DNA of 40,645 nt. Source: Bacteroidetes bacterium GWF2_49_14 (lineage in GTDB: Bacteria > Bacteroidota > Bacteroidia > Bacteroidales > UBA12481). A model generated the notes under the pieces. It was not told the DNA's origin, ran no database searches, and worked only from the letters and a program-made list of their open reading frames with translations. Below are positions 1 to 8,564 of this stretch, piece by piece (the stretch's first letter is position 1; every line of letters starts with the position of its first letter). Location: contig MEOR01000053.1 of the NCBI GenBank assembly GCA_001769295.1, positions 1 through 40,645 of the forward strand, in the 5' to 3' direction. A program made the translations under genes and the position numbers.

Positions 1-30
1 GCTTGAACATTTTTACTATTTTCGCTTCCT

Positions 31-957
31 ATGGAAACCAGCTATATAGCCTCCCGTCACCCCCTGGTGCAAATCCTGTTTGCCATCCTGATCACGCTGA
101 TCTCCTTTATTGTCATTTCGATCCTGTCACTTATCCCAGCGATTTTCCTGTTCGAGGTTCCGCTAGCCTCTCTGACGAGTGCACTGGATATTACAAATCC
201 CGACAATATACCGCTCCTGAAATACCTTCAGATTACCCAGGCCATTGCGCTTTTTATTATTCCTCCGATTGTGATTGGCTGGTTTACAATACGTAATTCC
301 TGGACTTATCTTGAGGTTGATAAAAAGCCCGATGAAAAAAGAGCCGGCCTGGTCTTTATTATCCTGATCTCTGTTATGCCTGCACTCAACCTTCTGGCAA
401 TGCTCAACGAAAGTATGCAGCTTCCAGGTTTACTGGCAGGGCTGGAACGATGGATGCAGCGCACTGAGGCACAGGCCGGAGATATGACCACGGCTTTCCT
501 TACAGTCAATACGTTTGGTGGGTACCTCATCAACGTTTTCATGATCGCCCTCCTCCCGGCTTTCGGGGAAGAGTTCTTTTTCCGGGGAGTGCTCCAGAAG
601 CTGATGATTAAATGGTTCAGGAACCCGCCTTGGGCGATCCTGGTGACCGCCATCGTTTTTTCAGCTTTTCACATGCAGTTTTACGGATTTCTCCCGCGGC
701 TCGTCCTCGGACTATTGTTCGGGTATCTCGTTTTCTGGTCGGGGAATCTGTGGTATGCGATCATCGCTCACTTTATCAATAACTTTTTGCCGGTAACGGC
801 AACCTATATTTCCCCCGAGCGCTTCAGCCCCGATCAGCTCGACCAGCTGGGCTCAGGCCCATCGGCCTGGCTATGGGCACTTCCAGCCACAATAATCGCA
901 ATCGGGGCAATTTATTACTTTTACCAAAAATCAAAGATCGTAACGCCTGATGCTTGA
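31..957 (+). CDS. CPBP family intramembrane metalloprotease
   Basis: The 308-residue protein has many hydrophobic segments and is predicted to sit in the inner membrane. The CPBP (CAAX protease/Abi) signature is visible: the EExxxR motif at E180-E181-R185, a second-motif histidine at H214 in an FxxxH context, and a third motif with H247 and N250/N251. These residues form the metal site in the family, whose members cleave prenylated proteins or peptides or act in bacteriocin immunity; the substrate here cannot be told. The ATG at 31 has no clear Shine-Dalgarno sequence. The TGA stop is followed at once by the dispersed palindromic repeat at 958. Family assignment is secure, role unknown. Confidence 0.9.
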   Translation: METSYIASRHPLVQILFAILITLISFIVISILSLIPAIFLFEVPLASLTSALDITNPDNIPLLKYLQITQAIALFIIPPIVIGWFTIRNSWTYLEVDKKPDEKRAGLVFIILISVMPALNLLAMLNESMQLPGLLAGLERWMQRTEAQAGDMTTAFLTVNTFGGYLINVFMIALLPAFGEEFFFRGVLQKLMIKWFRNPPWAILVTAIVFSAFHMQFYGFLPRLVLGLLFGYLVFWSGNLWYAIIAHFINNFLPVTATYISPERFSPDQLDQLGSGPSAWLWALPATIIAIGAIYYFYQKSKIVTPDA

Positions 958-1044
958 AGCGTTGTCATCCCCGCGAAAGCGGGGACCGGATCCCTTGAGT
1001 ACCGCGCTAAAAGGGCCGCGGTCCCCGCTTTCGCGGGGATGACA
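958..1044. repeat. Inverted pair of GTCATCCCC-GCGAAAGC-GGGG repeats
   Basis: A perfect 26-bp inverted repeat lies at 963-988 and 1019-1044. Each arm is itself a palindrome with a CCCCGC stem and GAAAGC core, flanked by TGTCAT. The left copy starts directly after the stop codon of the protease gene with AGCGTTGTCAT, and the same 35-bp unit recurs at 1691-1725. Repeats with this core are dispersed in many bacterial phyla. On RNA this would fold into a long hairpin and may end transcription. Confidence 0.85.
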
Positions 1045-1072
1045 AGTGTACCGGCCGGCCTTAGCGCCGGCC

Positions 1073-1097
1073 TAACCAATAACCAGTAACCAGCAAC
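1073..1097. repeat. Heptamer array (TAACCAR) before tlpA-like gene
   Basis: Units TAACCAA, TAACCAG, TAACCAG and CAAC abut the start codon at 1099. Read outward on the minus strand this is a TACTGGT-type array ending in GGTTAGGCC. The same end sequence closes the heptamer array on the other side of the gene (1615-1650), so the gene is bracketed by outward-facing related arrays. Confidence 0.7.
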
Positions 1098-1098
1098 T

Positions 1099-1614
1099 AT
1101 GAAACACTTCGCAACCCTCTCCCTCCTCCTGTGCCTCGCAGCACTTCCCCTGACTGCCCAGGAATCTGACACCACCAACCTGCTTAAGACAGGTGATGAC
1201 ATGCCCGAATTCACGCTGAAAACCCTCGATGGGAAAACAGTCACCTCCGATGACCTTTACGGGAAAGTTGTCCTGATCAATTTTTTTGCCACCTGGTGCC
1301 CACCCTGCAATACGGAACTCCCTTTTGTTGAAAGCGACATCTGGGCTAAATACAAGAATAACAAGGACTTCATGCTTCTGATCATCGACCGTGAAGAGGT
1401 TGTAGATAAAGTGGCCCCGTTTGTTGAGAAGAAGAAGTTCACCATGCCATTTTATCTGGATGAGAAACGGGAAGTTTACAGCAAATTTGCCACCCGCTTT
1501 ATTCCTAGAAATTATCTCTTCGACAAAGAGAGCCGACTTATCCTTACCTCAATGGGATTCAGGAAGGATGAATTTGAAACCCTGAAGAAGGAACTTTCGG
1601 CACTTTTGAAATAG
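1099..1614 (+). CDS. TlpA-like thioredoxin-fold disulfide oxidoreductase
   Basis: The 171-residue protein opens with a signal peptide (hydrophobic to about residue 20, Ala-Gln at the likely cleavage site), so it acts in the periplasm. The thioredoxin fold follows, with the active site WCPPC (C67 and C70) and a cis-proline region near IPRNYLF. Proteins of this type are AhpC/TSA-Redoxin or TlpA/ResA relatives that reduce disulfides, for example in cytochrome c maturation; the partner is not evident from the neighbours. Length is normal for the single-domain type. The gene stands alone between two repeat clusters. Confidence 0.88.
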   Translation: MKHFATLSLLLCLAALPLTAQESDTTNLLKTGDDMPEFTLKTLDGKTVTSDDLYGKVVLINFFATWCPPCNTELPFVESDIWAKYKNNKDFMLLIIDREEVVDKVAPFVEKKKFTMPFYLDEKREVYSKFATRFIPRNYLFDKESRLILTSMGFRKDEFETLKKELSALLK

Positions 1615-1650
1615 TTGCCAGTTACCGGTTACCGGTTACCGGTTAGGCCA
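1615..1650. repeat. Heptamer array (GTTACCG) after tlpA-like gene
   Basis: Directly after the TAG stop come units GTTGCCA, GTTACCG, GTTACCG, GTTACCG and GTTAGGC. Period is exactly 7. The array mirrors the one at 1073-1097. Confidence 0.8.
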
Positions 1651-1654
1651 GAAC

Positions 1655-1726
1655 TGTCATCCTGGCGAAAGCCAGGATCCCTTGCCTCGGAGCGTTGTCA
1701 TCCCCGCGAAAGCGGGGACCGGATCC
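1655..1726. repeat. Two further GTCATCC palindromic repeats
   Basis: A diverged copy with a CCTGGC-GAAA-GCCAGG stem at 1655-1680 is followed by a copy at 1691-1725 that matches 958-992 base for base over about 35 bp. The stem changes in the first copy are compensatory (CCTGG pairs with CCAGG), so the hairpin is kept while its sequence varies. Confidence 0.85.
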
Positions 1727-1753
1727 ATTTCGTACCGAACAATATGGACCGCT

Positions 1754-2461
1754 TCACCAATCATGACGATCCGACTTTTCCCCTTTTCTTTTTACATAAA
1801 CCACCCCATACTCCGCACACCGTTCGTGCATTTCTTCCTCAGGCAGGTGCCTGAAGTGTGCCTCAATCTCATCCCACACCCTGGCCAGTAGAGAATCCAC
1901 CTCCCTGCGCACTTCGGCGATCTGATCATCGGCCCGGCGGATCGATTTTATTGTGGTAATCTGTGAATAGTAACCGTCGCGGAACTGGTCGTACCATACG
2001 CGCACCCGGCTGATATTGGGCATCATCACCGGGATTCCGCCTGATTTGATCCGGTTTGCCTCACCTTCAGTTATTCTCTTGCCCCAGTCAAGAACATCCC
2101 GGTCAGTCCTCAATTCCGGCAAACGGCTTCCGGTTGGATCCAGTCCGTAAAACGTACGGGCAGATGCCGGAATCTCTTCCCGCTGGATCGCCAGATTGAG
2201 AACCTGAATGAAATGAGAGAGGTATAGGCGGGTTTTTAGGAGCTTGGGCTGATAGCTGCGGTTAAGAGCGATACGGTTACCGCGGGCCTGGTTTTGGAGG
2301 TGCTTGGCCCCCTCAAGCCTGGCGACAATATTTCTTAGGGGGTGCAGATGCTCAACGGAATAGGCCAGTTGATCCGGATCCGAAATTCCGGCCATACGGG
2401 CAGAGGAATGCAGGGCATTGAGCCGGGCTACATCAGTAGTAGGTAATCGTCGGTAGGGCAT
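1754..2461 (-). CDS. Conserved Bacteroidetes protein of unknown function
   Basis: This 235-residue protein has no signal peptide and no membrane segment. It is rich in Arg, Glu and Leu and looks mostly helical, with coiled-coil-like stretches near residues 165-205 (DDQIAEVRREVDSLLARVWD). It begins with the basic sequence MPYRRLPTTD. I believe similar proteins occur across Bacteroidetes, but I cannot name a family or activity. The C-terminus is basic and charged. It is transcribed away from the aminopeptidase gene, with about 60 bp between the two starts. Coding potential looks genuine from codon use and length. Confidence 0.7.
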   Translation of the reverse strand: MPYRRLPTTDVARLNALHSSARMAGISDPDQLAYSVEHLHPLRNIVARLEGAKHLQNQARGNRIALNRSYQPKLLKTRLYLSHFIQVLNLAIQREEIPASARTFYGLDPTGSRLPELRTDRDVLDWGKRITEGEANRIKSGGIPVMMPNISRVRVWYDQFRDGYYSQITTIKSIRRADDQIAEVRREVDSLLARVWDEIEAHFRHLPEEEMHERCAEYGVVYVKRKGEKSDRHDW

Positions 2462-2493
2462 CCCGAAATATCAGGATTAAAATAGGAAAAATG

Positions 2494-2501
2494 TATCTTC
2501 G
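2494..2501 (+). promoter_or_regulatory. Possible -7 promoter element for aminopeptidase gene
   Basis: TATCTTCG matches the Bacteroidetes -7 box TAnnTTTG at all but one fixed position and lies 23 bp before the start codon. No good -33 TTTG is seen. Confidence 0.35.
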
Positions 2502-2524
2502 TTCACACTTTAATTTTAATTCCG

Positions 2525-3910
2525 ATGTTTGACGCAACCGTATATAGCAACCGCAGAGCCAGGCTCAGGCAGGATGCCGGGAAAGGGATCATTCTGCTCC
2601 CCGGAAACGTGGATGCCGCATTCAATTATCCGGCAAATCAGTACCATTTCCGGCAGGACAGCACCTTTCTTTATTTCTTCGGACTGGATCATCCCGGCCT
2701 GGCAGGCCTGATGGACCTTGATTCGGGCGAGGACTGGATTTTCGGGAATGATGTCGATATGGATGACATCATCTGGATGGGAGTATTGCCATCAATCAGG
2801 GATCTGGCCGCCGGAGCGGGAGTTACACACACCGCACCCTACGGCGGGCTCGGGCCAGTGATTGATAAGGCTGTTGGACAAGGCCGGAAGGTCCATTTCC
2901 TGCCGCCCTACCGCGGCGAAACCAGCCTCGAGCTGCAGCGGCTGCTCAAAATTCCGGCCGCAGACCTGAAGGCTGACTCTTCATTACCCCTGATTAAGGC
3001 AGTGATTGCGCAACGTTCTATCAAGGATGCGGGCGAGATTGCAGAGATTGAGAAGGCCATCGGCACAGCATTTCTTATGCACACCACTGCCATGAAGATG
3101 GCCAAACCAGGGGTATGGGAGCAGGAGATTGCAGGTACAATCGAAGGGATTGCCATGGCGAACGGAGGCCCTGTCTCCTTTCCGGTAATCCTTAGCATGA
3201 ACGGACAAACACTTCATAATCATGACCATAGCCAGTATCTGCAAAAAGGCAGGTTGCTGGTGGTGGATGCGGGTTGCGAAACCGGTATGCATTATGCCTC
3301 CGACCTCACCCGCACAATGCCAGTCGGGGGTACATTCGATGCACGCCAGAAGCCTGTTTATGAAGCAGTTCTTGCCGCCAACATGAAAGGCATTGAAGCT
3401 GTCAAACCTGGCGTCCTGTACAGGGATATCCACCTGCTGGCCGCCCTGACACTGGCTGAAGGTCTGAAATCGATCGGGCTCATGAAAGGAAACATGGCCG
3501 ATGCAGTGGCTGCCGGTGCTCACGCCCTCTTCCTCCCACATGGACTGGGGCACATGATGGGCCTCGATGTGCATGACATGGAAAACCTTGGCCAGATTTA
3601 CGTCGGATATGACGATGAGATCCAACCGGCCAGCCAGTTTGGTCTTGCTTTTCTTCGACTTGGACGCAGACTCCAATCGGGCTTTGTCCTGACCGTTGAA
3701 CCCGGTTGCTATTTTATTCCGGCCCTGATCGACCAGTGGAGGTCGGAGGGGCTGCACAAAGAATTTATTAACTATTCCGAGGTTGAAAAGTACAAGGACT
3801 TCGGCGGCATCCGGATCGAGGACGATGTCCTTGTTACCGAAACCGGCGGAAAGGTGCTTGGCAAACCCGTACCGAAGACGGTTGAGGAGGTTGAAAAAAT
3901 AATGCTGTAA
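2525..3910 (+). CDS. M24B aminopeptidase P (Xaa-Pro aminopeptidase)
   Basis: The 461-residue cytoplasmic protein has an N-terminal aminopeptidase P domain (about 1-150) and a C-terminal pita-bread peptidase domain. All five dinuclear metal ligands are present: D248 (VVDAG), D260 (SDLTR), H343 (HGLGH), E392 (VEPG) and E432 (RIEDD). Enzymes of this family release N-terminal residues that precede proline. Length and motif spacing are normal. The ATG at 2525 gives the expected N-terminus; an overlapping ATG in another frame gives only a short shadow. The TAA stop runs into an AAGGCACAAG-type segment. Confidence 0.92.
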   Translation: MFDATVYSNRRARLRQDAGKGIILLPGNVDAAFNYPANQYHFRQDSTFLYFFGLDHPGLAGLMDLDSGEDWIFGNDVDMDDIIWMGVLPSIRDLAAGAGVTHTAPYGGLGPVIDKAVGQGRKVHFLPPYRGETSLELQRLLKIPAADLKADSSLPLIKAVIAQRSIKDAGEIAEIEKAIGTAFLMHTTAMKMAKPGVWEQEIAGTIEGIAMANGGPVSFPVILSMNGQTLHNHDHSQYLQKGRLLVVDAGCETGMHYASDLTRTMPVGGTFDARQKPVYEAVLAANMKGIEAVKPGVLYRDIHLLAALTLAEGLKSIGLMKGNMADAVAAGAHALFLPHGLGHMMGLDVHDMENLGQIYVGYDDEIQPASQFGLAFLRLGRRLQSGFVLTVEPGCYFIPALIDQWRSEGLHKEFINYSEVEKYKDFGGIRIEDDVLVTETGGKVLGKPVPKTVEEVEKIML

Positions 3911-3988
3911 GGTAAAAGGCACAAGTCTCACGTCAAATTTTCCCACTTCCTTGAGCCTTGAGTCTTGAGCCTTGAGCCTTGAGCCTTA
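3911..3988. repeat. Heptamer array TTGAGCC between pepP and manA-like genes
   Basis: At 3951-3988 are five units of TTGAGCC or TTGAGTC. Read on the minus strand from the downstream gene's edge they become TAAGGCT followed by CAAGGCT units. The left part, right after the aminopeptidase stop, holds the facing motif TAAGG and AAGGCACAAG. The two parts can pair as inverted arms, as in the trpS-nadB gap at 36869-36945. Confidence 0.8.
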
Positions 3989-3998
3989 TGATTTCCCC

Positions 3999-5741
3999 AT
4001 GAACTCCAACTATGACCTATCCCCCTCCATCCCCCTCAAAGCTCTAATCCATCAGGGCTGGAATGCGATTGCTGCTCAGGTACTGGCTGATGGAAAACTG
4101 AAGGGTAAGAAGAAGAAGGTCATTGTTATTGAGTGCTATACAGGCATTCTTTTTGAAGAGTTGATCGCCGGTATCTCGCTCCTGAAACCGGATCTCCTGA
4201 TAGATTCCCGCACAGCCCAAAAAACGGAGACTGTTATCCGTTCACTCACCTGGCCGGATGTGACCGACGACCGGATCTTCGGATTCATGACCCGGCTGAT
4301 CATGGATGATTTCCTTGATCCAGGACAACTGAGAGCGCTGCGAGCCAGGATTGACATGATGGATGAGGGAGTGGCAGTGATTTTCGGACCGGGGGCTGCG
4401 CTCATACCCGTAAGTTTTGACCTTCTTCTGTATGCCGATATGGCCCGTTGGGAAATCCAGCTCAGGATGCGGAGAAATCGGGTATCCGGACTTGGGATTG
4501 ATGACCATCTTGAGGAGTTCAGTCTTCAGTATAAGCGGGGATATTTCGTCGACTGGAGGGTTTGCGACAGGCTGAAGGAAAGACTTTGGGACGGGATCGA
4601 CTATTATCTGGATACAAACCGGGCGGACTTTCCCAAAATGCTCGCCGCCTCAGCTTTAAAAACCGGCCTTCGGAACTGTTCTGAGAGACCTTTCCGGGTA
4701 GTTCCATATTTTGATCCCGGCCCCTGGGGCGGCCAGTGGATGAAAAAGGTTTGTGGCCTTGATCCGGACGCCGATAATTATGCGTGGTGTTTCGATTGCG
4801 TACCGGAGGAAAACAGTTTGTTGTTCAATGCAGGGGGGATAGTATTCGAAACACCGTCTGTCAACCTGGTTCTTTTCGAAAGCCAAAACCTTCTTGGGAA
4901 AAGCATTCTGGACCGTTTCGGCCGGGAGTTTCCCATCCGGTTTGATTTTCTCGATACTATGGGAGGAGGAAACCTGAGTCTGCAGGTTCACCCGCTGACT
5001 TCCTATATCCGCGAAAAATTCGGGATGTCCTATACCCAGGATGAAAGTTATTATCTGTTGGATGCCGGGGAGGATGCCACCGTTTATCTGGGAATCCGCG
5101 ATGGTGCGGATCCGGAAGACATGATCAGCGCCCTCAGGGATGCGGACGCCGGCGGACCGGAATTCAAAGCCGAAGATTTTGTCAACATCTGGCCTGCCCG
5201 AAAACATGATCACTTTCTCATACCGGCCGGAACGGTTCATTGCTCCGGGAAGAATGCCATGGTGCTTGAAATCAGTGCAACCCCCTATATCTTTACTTTC
5301 AAGCTCTGGGATTGGGCCCGGCCTGGCCTGGATGGCAAACCCCGCCCGATCAATATTGACCATGCGGCCCGGGTTATTCAATGGAATCGTCGCTCGGAAT
5401 TTACCCGGCGGGAACTGGTCAGTCCGATTGAACCCCTGACATCAGGAGATGGATGGCGGGAGGAGAAGACGGGGCTTCATAAACTTGAATTTATCGAAAC
5501 CCACCGCCACTGGTTCACAGGGCCGGTCCTTCACAATACAAGGGGAACCGTTAACGTGCTTAATCTGGTGGAAGGACGAGAGGCAATCATAACTTCGCCG
5601 AAAAACAGGTTTGACCCTTTCGTGGTCCATTACGCCGAAACCTTTATCATACCAGCCGCAGTAGGCGAATACGAGATTGCTCCCCATGGAGAGAGCGTTG
5701 GCCTGGAGATAGCAACTATAAAGGCATTTGTTAGACTATGA
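3999..5741 (+). CDS. Long-form class I mannose-6-phosphate isomerase-like protein
   Basis: The ATG at 3999 gives 580 residues, about 200 more than ordinary type I phosphomannose isomerases. An upstream TTG at 3972 would translate the heptamer array and is rejected. The C-terminal part carries the cupin isomerase features: GGGNLSLQVHP with the metal-binding Gln and His, a following Glu-rich segment (DESYYLL) and IPAGTVHCSG with the third His. The family interconverts mannose-6-phosphate and fructose-6-phosphate, feeding GDP-mannose synthesis. The first ~220 residues resemble a kinase-like fold without a P-loop (VIFGPGAALI, YKRGYFVDWRVCDRLK). The last two codons and the TGA stop lie inside the octamer array that starts at 5733. 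Confidence 0.8.
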   Translation: MNSNYDLSPSIPLKALIHQGWNAIAAQVLADGKLKGKKKKVIVIECYTGILFEELIAGISLLKPDLLIDSRTAQKTETVIRSLTWPDVTDDRIFGFMTRLIMDDFLDPGQLRALRARIDMMDEGVAVIFGPGAALIPVSFDLLLYADMARWEIQLRMRRNRVSGLGIDDHLEEFSLQYKRGYFVDWRVCDRLKERLWDGIDYYLDTNRADFPKMLAASALKTGLRNCSERPFRVVPYFDPGPWGGQWMKKVCGLDPDADNYAWCFDCVPEENSLLFNAGGIVFETPSVNLVLFESQNLLGKSILDRFGREFPIRFDFLDTMGGGNLSLQVHPLTSYIREKFGMSYTQDESYYLLDAGEDATVYLGIRDGADPEDMISALRDADAGGPEFKAEDFVNIWPARKHDHFLIPAGTVHCSGKNAMVLEISATPYIFTFKLWDWARPGLDGKPRPINIDHAARVIQWNRRSEFTRRELVSPIEPLTSGDGWREEKTGLHKLEFIETHRHWFTGPVLHNTRGTVNVLNLVEGREAIITSPKNRFDPFVVHYAETFIIPAAVGEYEIAPHGESVGLEIATIKAFVRL

Positions 5742-5828
5742 GACTAAGAGACTAAGAGACTATGAGACTAAGAGACTACTAGACTTTAAGACTATAAGCC
5801 CCTATGCCCCTAAGCCCTTGTGCCCCTC
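5733..5828. repeat. Two converging octamer arrays, AGACTAAG and GGGGCATA
   Basis: From 5733 there are about seven copies of AGACTAAG or close variants; the first supplies the last codons and stop of the isomerase gene. From the right, starting at the sdhB stop and read on the minus strand, come octamers GGGGCACA, AGGGCTTA, GGGGCATA and GGGGCTTA. The arms meet near 5796. No transcription terminator other than this structure is seen between the convergent genes. Confidence 0.85.
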
Positions 5829-6572
5829 CTAAGGCTTAAGGTTCGCCAGCAGAAACTCCCTGTTCAGCCTGGCGATATGGGCCAGTGAAATGTTCTTCGG
5901 GCACTCCACTTCACAGGCACCGGTGTTGGTGCAGCCACCAAATCCCAGTTCGTCCATTTTGGCCACCATGGCTTTGGCACGTCTCACCGCTTCGGGTTTC
6001 CCTTGCGGAAGAAGCGCGAGTTGAGAAACCTTGGATGCCACAAAAAGCATGGCCGAGGAGTTCTTGCATGTCGCCACGCAGGCACCGCAGCCAATACATG
6101 CTGCTGCGTCCATGGCTTCATCAGATTTTTCCTTGGGAATGATAATGGCATTTCCGTCCTGCACGCTGTTGGTGTTCACCGAGATGAATCCACCGGCCTG
6201 CAGGATCTTGTCAAAGGCATTCCTGTCGACAATCAGGTCCTTGATTACCGGGAAACCGCAGGCCCGCCAGGGCTCTATTACGATGGTATCGCCGTCCCTG
6301 AATTTCCTCATGTGAAGCTGGCAAGTTGTGATGCTCTCGTCCGGCCCGTGGGCGCGTCCGTTGATAAAGAGGCTGCACATTCCGCAGATTCCCTCACGGC
6401 AGTCGTGGTCGAAAGCGACGGGTTCAGCATTATCACGAACCAGCTGTTCGTTAAGCACATCGAGCATCTCCAGAAAGGAGCTGTCGGGTGAAATATTCTT
6501 GATGGAATAGATCTCAAATCTGCCTTTTGCCTTGCGGTCAGCCTGACGCCATATTTTTAGTGTAAGATCCAT
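5829..6572 (-). CDS. sdhB: Succinate dehydrogenase/fumarate reductase iron-sulfur subunit
   Basis: The 247-residue protein has three iron-sulfur binding sites: an N-terminal ferredoxin domain with C58, C63, C66 and probably C84 for the 2Fe-2S cluster, [11 protein letters not shown] (C159-C169) for the 4Fe-4S cluster, and [11 protein letters not shown] (C214, C220, C224) for the third cluster. It passes electrons between the flavoprotein and the quinone site in the membrane. It is the last gene of sdhC-sdhA-sdhB, four bases after sdhA. Direction of the reaction (succinate oxidation or fumarate reduction) cannot be read from sequence. A TAG stop ends it and opens an octamer array. Confidence 0.95.
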   Translation of the reverse strand: MDLTLKIWRQADRKAKGRFEIYSIKNISPDSSFLEMLDVLNEQLVRDNAEPVAFDHDCREGICGMCSLFINGRAHGPDESITTCQLHMRKFRDGDTIVIEPWRACGFPVIKDLIVDRNAFDKILQAGGFISVNTNSVQDGNAIIIPKEKSDEAMDAAACIGCGACVATCKNSSAMLFVASKVSQLALLPQGKPEAVRRAKAMVAKMDELGFGGCTNTGACEVECPKNISLAHIARLNREFLLANLKP

Positions 6573-6576
6573 GGTA

Positions 6577-8517
6577 TTATTCTTTGTAATTCCTGGTTTT
6601 TACTTCAATAAACTCATAATCAAGATGTTCCTTGTGAAGTTCATCTGCTTTTCCCGGACCTTTATATTCCCAGGCTCCCACATACTTGAACTTTTCATCA
6701 TTCCTCCGGGCTTCCCCGTCGTCCATCTGGTGCTCTTCACGGAAATGTCCTCCGCATGATTCTTCCCTGTGCAGTGCATCCTGGGCAAGAAGTTCTCCAA
6801 GTTCCAGAAAGTCGGCAACCCGGTTGGCTTTCTCAAGCTCGATATTCATTCCGGCTGCGGTTCCCGGGATCCTGACATCCTGCCAGAAGGTTTCCCTGAC
6901 CTCCCGTATCTTTTTGATGCCGGCCTCAAGTCCCACCTTGTTTCTGCCCATGCCGACATGATCCCACATAATGAGACCGAGGTCCTTATGCAAAGAATCA
7001 ACAGTACGTTTTCCTTTGATATTCATCAGTTTATCGATATCCGACCGGACCGCGTCCAGTGCATTCTTAAACTCTGGTTTAGCCGCCGGATCCATTCTCG
7101 GTACGTTCAGCTGGCCGGCCAGATAGTTTTGTATGGTGTAGGGAAGAACGAAATATCCGTCGGCGAGCCCCTGCATCAGGGCGGAAGCACCCAGCCGGTT
7201 GGCTCCATGGTCGGAGAAGTTCGCTTCGCCAATGGCAAACAGCCCCGGAACCGTGGTTTGCAGTTCATAGTCCACCCAGAGTCCGCCCATCGCATAATGG
7301 ATGGCCGGGTAAATCATCATCGGGGTTTTATACGGATTCTCATCCACTATTTTTTCATACATCTGGAAAAGATTCCCATACCGTTCTTCGATCACTTTCT
7401 GTCCGAGCCGGTTGATGGAATCCTTAAAATCAAGATAAACGGCTTGCCCCGATCCTACTCCGAACCCCGCATCACAGCGTTCTTTTGCAGCGCGGGAAGC
7501 AACATCGCGCGGAACCAGGTTCCCGAAGGCGGGATATCTTCTCTCCAGATAATAATCGCGTTTTTCATCCGGAAGGTCCGTTGGCTTTAGTTTGCCAGCC
7601 CTGATTTTTTCCGCATCCTCCTTTTCCTTTGGCACCCATATGCGGCCGTCGTTCCGGAGGCTTTCGCTCATGAGTGTCAGCTTGCTCTGCGATGCGCCAT
7701 GAACCGGTATGCAGGTGGGATGGATCTGAACGAAGGCCGGATTGGCGAAGAAGGCTCCCCTTTTATAGGCTTTCCAGGCGGCGCTGGCGTTGGATCCCAT
7801 AGCGTTGGTTGAAAGGAAATAAACGTTCCCGTATCCGCCTGTGGCCAGAACCACTGCATGGCCGAAATGAGCCTCCAGTGCTCCGGTTTCAAGGTTCCTG
7901 GAGATAATACCGCGAGCAACCCCGTCAATGACAACAATATCCATCATCTCAGTGCGGGTATACATTTTCACATTACCGGCTGCTATCTGACGGTTCAGGG
8001 CTCCATAGGCCCCAAGCAGCAACTGTTGTCCGGTTTGTCCCCGGGCATAGAAAGTTCGCGATACGAGAGCACCACCGAAAGAGCGGTTATCCAGGTACCC
8101 GCCATAATCCCTTGCAAAGGGGACTCCCTGGCCCACACACTGATCGATGATCCGGTTGCTTACTTCTGCCAGCCGGTAGACATTGGCTTCTCGTGATCGG
8201 TAATCGCCTCCCTTGATGGTATCGTAAAAAAGCCGGTACACGCTGTCGCCGTCATTCTGATAATTCTTGGCGGCATTGATCCCGCCCTGGGCGGCAATGG
8301 AATGGGCCCGCCTGGGACTATCCTGATAACAGAAGTTCTTTACCTTGAACCCGAGCTCACCGAGAGATGCGGCTGCCGAAGCTCCGGCAAGCCCCGTACC
8401 CACCACTATGATGTCGAATTTCCTTTTGTTGGCGGGGTTGACCAGATGCTGGGTGGATTTGTATGTGCTCCATTTTTCGGCCAACGGGCCGGATGGAATT
8501 TTTGCGTTTAATTTCAT
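6577..8517 (-). CDS. sdhA: Succinate dehydrogenase/fumarate reductase flavoprotein subunit
   Basis: The start chosen at 8517 ([10 protein letters not shown]) gives 646 residues; the frame stays open to 8544 but the extra nine residues (MPSRQNKKD) are unlike the family. An FAD-binding motif ([19 protein letters not shown]) is followed by the flavin-attachment region [13 protein letters not shown], and [10 protein letters not shown] and [21 protein letters not shown] mark the capping and second FAD segments. This is the catalytic subunit of the membrane complex. Length and order match the Bacteroidetes three-subunit enzyme with a cytochrome b558-type anchor. Confidence 0.95.
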   Translation of the reverse strand: MKLNAKIPSGPLAEKWSTYKSTQHLVNPANKRKFDIIVVGTGLAGASAAASLGELGFKVKNFCYQDSPRRAHSIAAQGGINAAKNYQNDGDSVYRLFYDTIKGGDYRSREANVYRLAEVSNRIIDQCVGQGVPFARDYGGYLDNRSFGGALVSRTFYARGQTGQQLLLGAYGALNRQIAAGNVKMYTRTEMMDIVVIDGVARGIISRNLETGALEAHFGHAVVLATGGYGNVYFLSTNAMGSNASAAWKAYKRGAFFANPAFVQIHPTCIPVHGASQSKLTLMSESLRNDGRIWVPKEKEDAEKIRAGKLKPTDLPDEKRDYYLERRYPAFGNLVPRDVASRAAKERCDAGFGVGSGQAVYLDFKDSINRLGQKVIEERYGNLFQMYEKIVDENPYKTPMMIYPAIHYAMGGLWVDYELQTTVPGLFAIGEANFSDHGANRLGASALMQGLADGYFVLPYTIQNYLAGQLNVPRMDPAAKPEFKNALDAVRSDIDKLMNIKGKRTVDSLHKDLGLIMWDHVGMGRNKVGLEAGIKKIREVRETFWQDVRIPGTAAGMNIELEKANRVADFLELGELLAQDALHREESCGGHFREEHQMDDGEARRNDEKFKYVGAWEYKGPGKADELHKEHLDYEFIEVKTRNYKE

Positions 8518-8533
8518 GTCTTTTTTATTTTGT

Positions 8534-8557
8534 CGGGAGGGCATAAAAGCCCTCCCG
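8534..8557. repeat. Palindrome between sdhC and sdhA
   Basis: A perfect 9-bp stem (CGGGAGGGC with GCCCTCCCG) encloses a 6-base loop. It sits in the 47-bp gap between two cotranscribed genes. It may be an intercistronic hairpin that tunes mRNA stability, or a dispersed palindrome. A run of A/T follows it in the direction of transcription, so partial termination is possible. Confidence 0.75.
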
Positions 8558-8564
8558 TACGAAT

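Noticed and set aside
2984-3946. 320-codon minus-strand open frame
   Set aside because: Antisense to the aminopeptidase gene, Cys/His-rich translation typical of a shadow frame.
3972-3998. Upstream TTG start for the isomerase-like gene
   Set aside because: The added nine residues are translated from the heptamer array; the ATG at 3999 fits better.
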